Shown: one piece after another, positions 63,336 through 63,533 of the stretch
How positions within the stretch are numbered: the stretch's first letter is position 1
How the letters are laid out: each line of letters starts with the position of its first letter
Assembly: GCF_012911025.1 (NCBI RefSeq)
Contig: NZ_WUEI01000018.1
Span: 1 to 63,533, forward strand
Origin: Azoarcus sp. TTM-91
GTDB lineage: Bacteria; Pseudomonadota; Gammaproteobacteria; Burkholderiales; Rhodocyclaceae
Direction of reading: 5' to 3'
DNA: 63,533 nt
Translations under genes and position numbers: made by a program
Notes under the pieces: generated by a model
Databases searched by the model: none
What the model was told of the DNA's origin: nothing
What the model saw: only the letters and a program-made list of their open reading frames with translations

Positions 63336-63533
63336 GTGGCAGAACGGATTCCCGGCATGGAGGCAGCGCTGCGCACCTTCTTCGAGGAGAGCGGCGAGTT
63401 GCTGGCGGCGATGGATGCGCACTTGCGTGCGCTGTGCGAGGAGGGCCACGACGTCGAGCGGCTGCATGCGCTGTTCCGCGCCGCGCATACGATCAAGGGC
63501 TCGGCCGGCATGTTCGGCCTGGAGGCGGTCGTC
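63336..63533 (+). CDS. cheA: chemotaxis histidine kinase CheA, partial
   Basis: The first 66 codons are in the window; the gene runs off the right edge. The GTG at 63336 follows CAGGAG. The HPt domain is recognisable with the phosphorylated His51 in Arg-Ala-Ala-His-Thr-Ile-Lys-Gly-Ser-Ala-Gly. Its presence next to an MCP, CheY and STAS protein defines a chemotaxis-like operon. Confidence 0.9.
   Translation, partial: MAERIPGMEAALRTFFEESGELLAAMDAHLRALCEEGHDVERLHALFRAAHTIKGSAGMFGLEAVV

Noticed and set aside
1..63533. Search for mobile elements, prophage, CRISPR arrays, tRNA or rRNA genes
   Set aside because: No transposase, integrase, regularly spaced repeat, tRNA cloverleaf or rRNA segment was recognised by reading; gene order is that of a stable chromosome.

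Overview
The window is a high-GC chromosomal segment from a betaproteobacterium, most likely a Rhodocyclales (Azospira/Dechloromonas-like) organism. This placement is an inference from the block rpsB-tsf-pyrH-frr-uppS-cdsA-dxr-rseP-bamA-skp-lpxD-fabZ-lpxA-lpxB-rnhB, a PEP-CTERM protein with a sigma-54-type promoter, and very high third-position GC. Almost all of the sequence is coding. I see no rRNA, tRNA, insertion sequence, prophage or CRISPR array.

Layout. 1-4678 (minus): exopolyphosphatase followed by a four-gene MCE/Mla-type lipid transporter (STAS-MlaE permease, ATPase, MlaD-like protein, lipoprotein cut by the window edge). 4831-6912 (plus): polyphosphate kinase behind a Pho-box-like element. 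6984-9949 (minus): a PEP-CTERM exported protein, then RelA. 10037-15484 (plus): a large atypical bifunctional penicillin-binding protein, an EamA transporter, an MtfA-like peptidase and a host-attachment-type protein. 15597-17342 (minus): thpR, ispF, ispD. 17544-22711 (plus): the most interesting block, a complete AmmeMemoRadiSam set (MEMO1-like B, AMMECR1-like A, radical SAM enzyme) interleaved with a CooA-like Crp/Fnr regulator and a small protein ending in Cys-Cys, followed by a hydrolase that seems to lack its nucleophile and a SprA-family metalloprotease-like protein. 22878-27324 (plus): mfd and corA. 27340-30236 (minus): a GGDEF-EAL protein paired with a periplasmic sulfite-oxidase-fold protein. 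30470-32376 (plus): aroG-serB. 32447-34427 (minus): an M14 carboxypeptidase and yaaA. 34621-39354 (plus): a tightly overlapping biotin operon bioA-F-H-C-D without bioB. 39485-55542 (minus): an unknown small protein, a SpoU methyltransferase, a CopD-type membrane protein, then the envelope/lipid A/isoprenoid/translation block up to rpsB. 55871-59286 (plus): map and glnD, divergent from rpsB. 59307-60026 (minus): an XRE-type regulator. 60422-63533 (plus): a NarL-type response regulator with a degenerate receiver, then a chemotaxis-like set (short membrane MCP, CheY, STAS protein, CheA cut by the window edge).

How the parts connect. Ppx and Ppk form a divergent polyphosphate pair. IspD/IspF, Dxr, UppS, CdsA, the Lpx enzymes, FabZ, BamA, Skp, RseP and the Mla-like transporter all serve the cell envelope. 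RelA and GlnD are nutrient-stress sensors. The AmmeMemoRadiSam block carries its own candidate gas- or metal-sensing regulator and its biochemical job is unknown, so it is the best candidate for an undescribed system. The last 3.5 kb combines a probably phosphorylation-independent regulator, AT-richer promoter regions with shared motifs and palindromes, and a sensor-less chemotaxis array.
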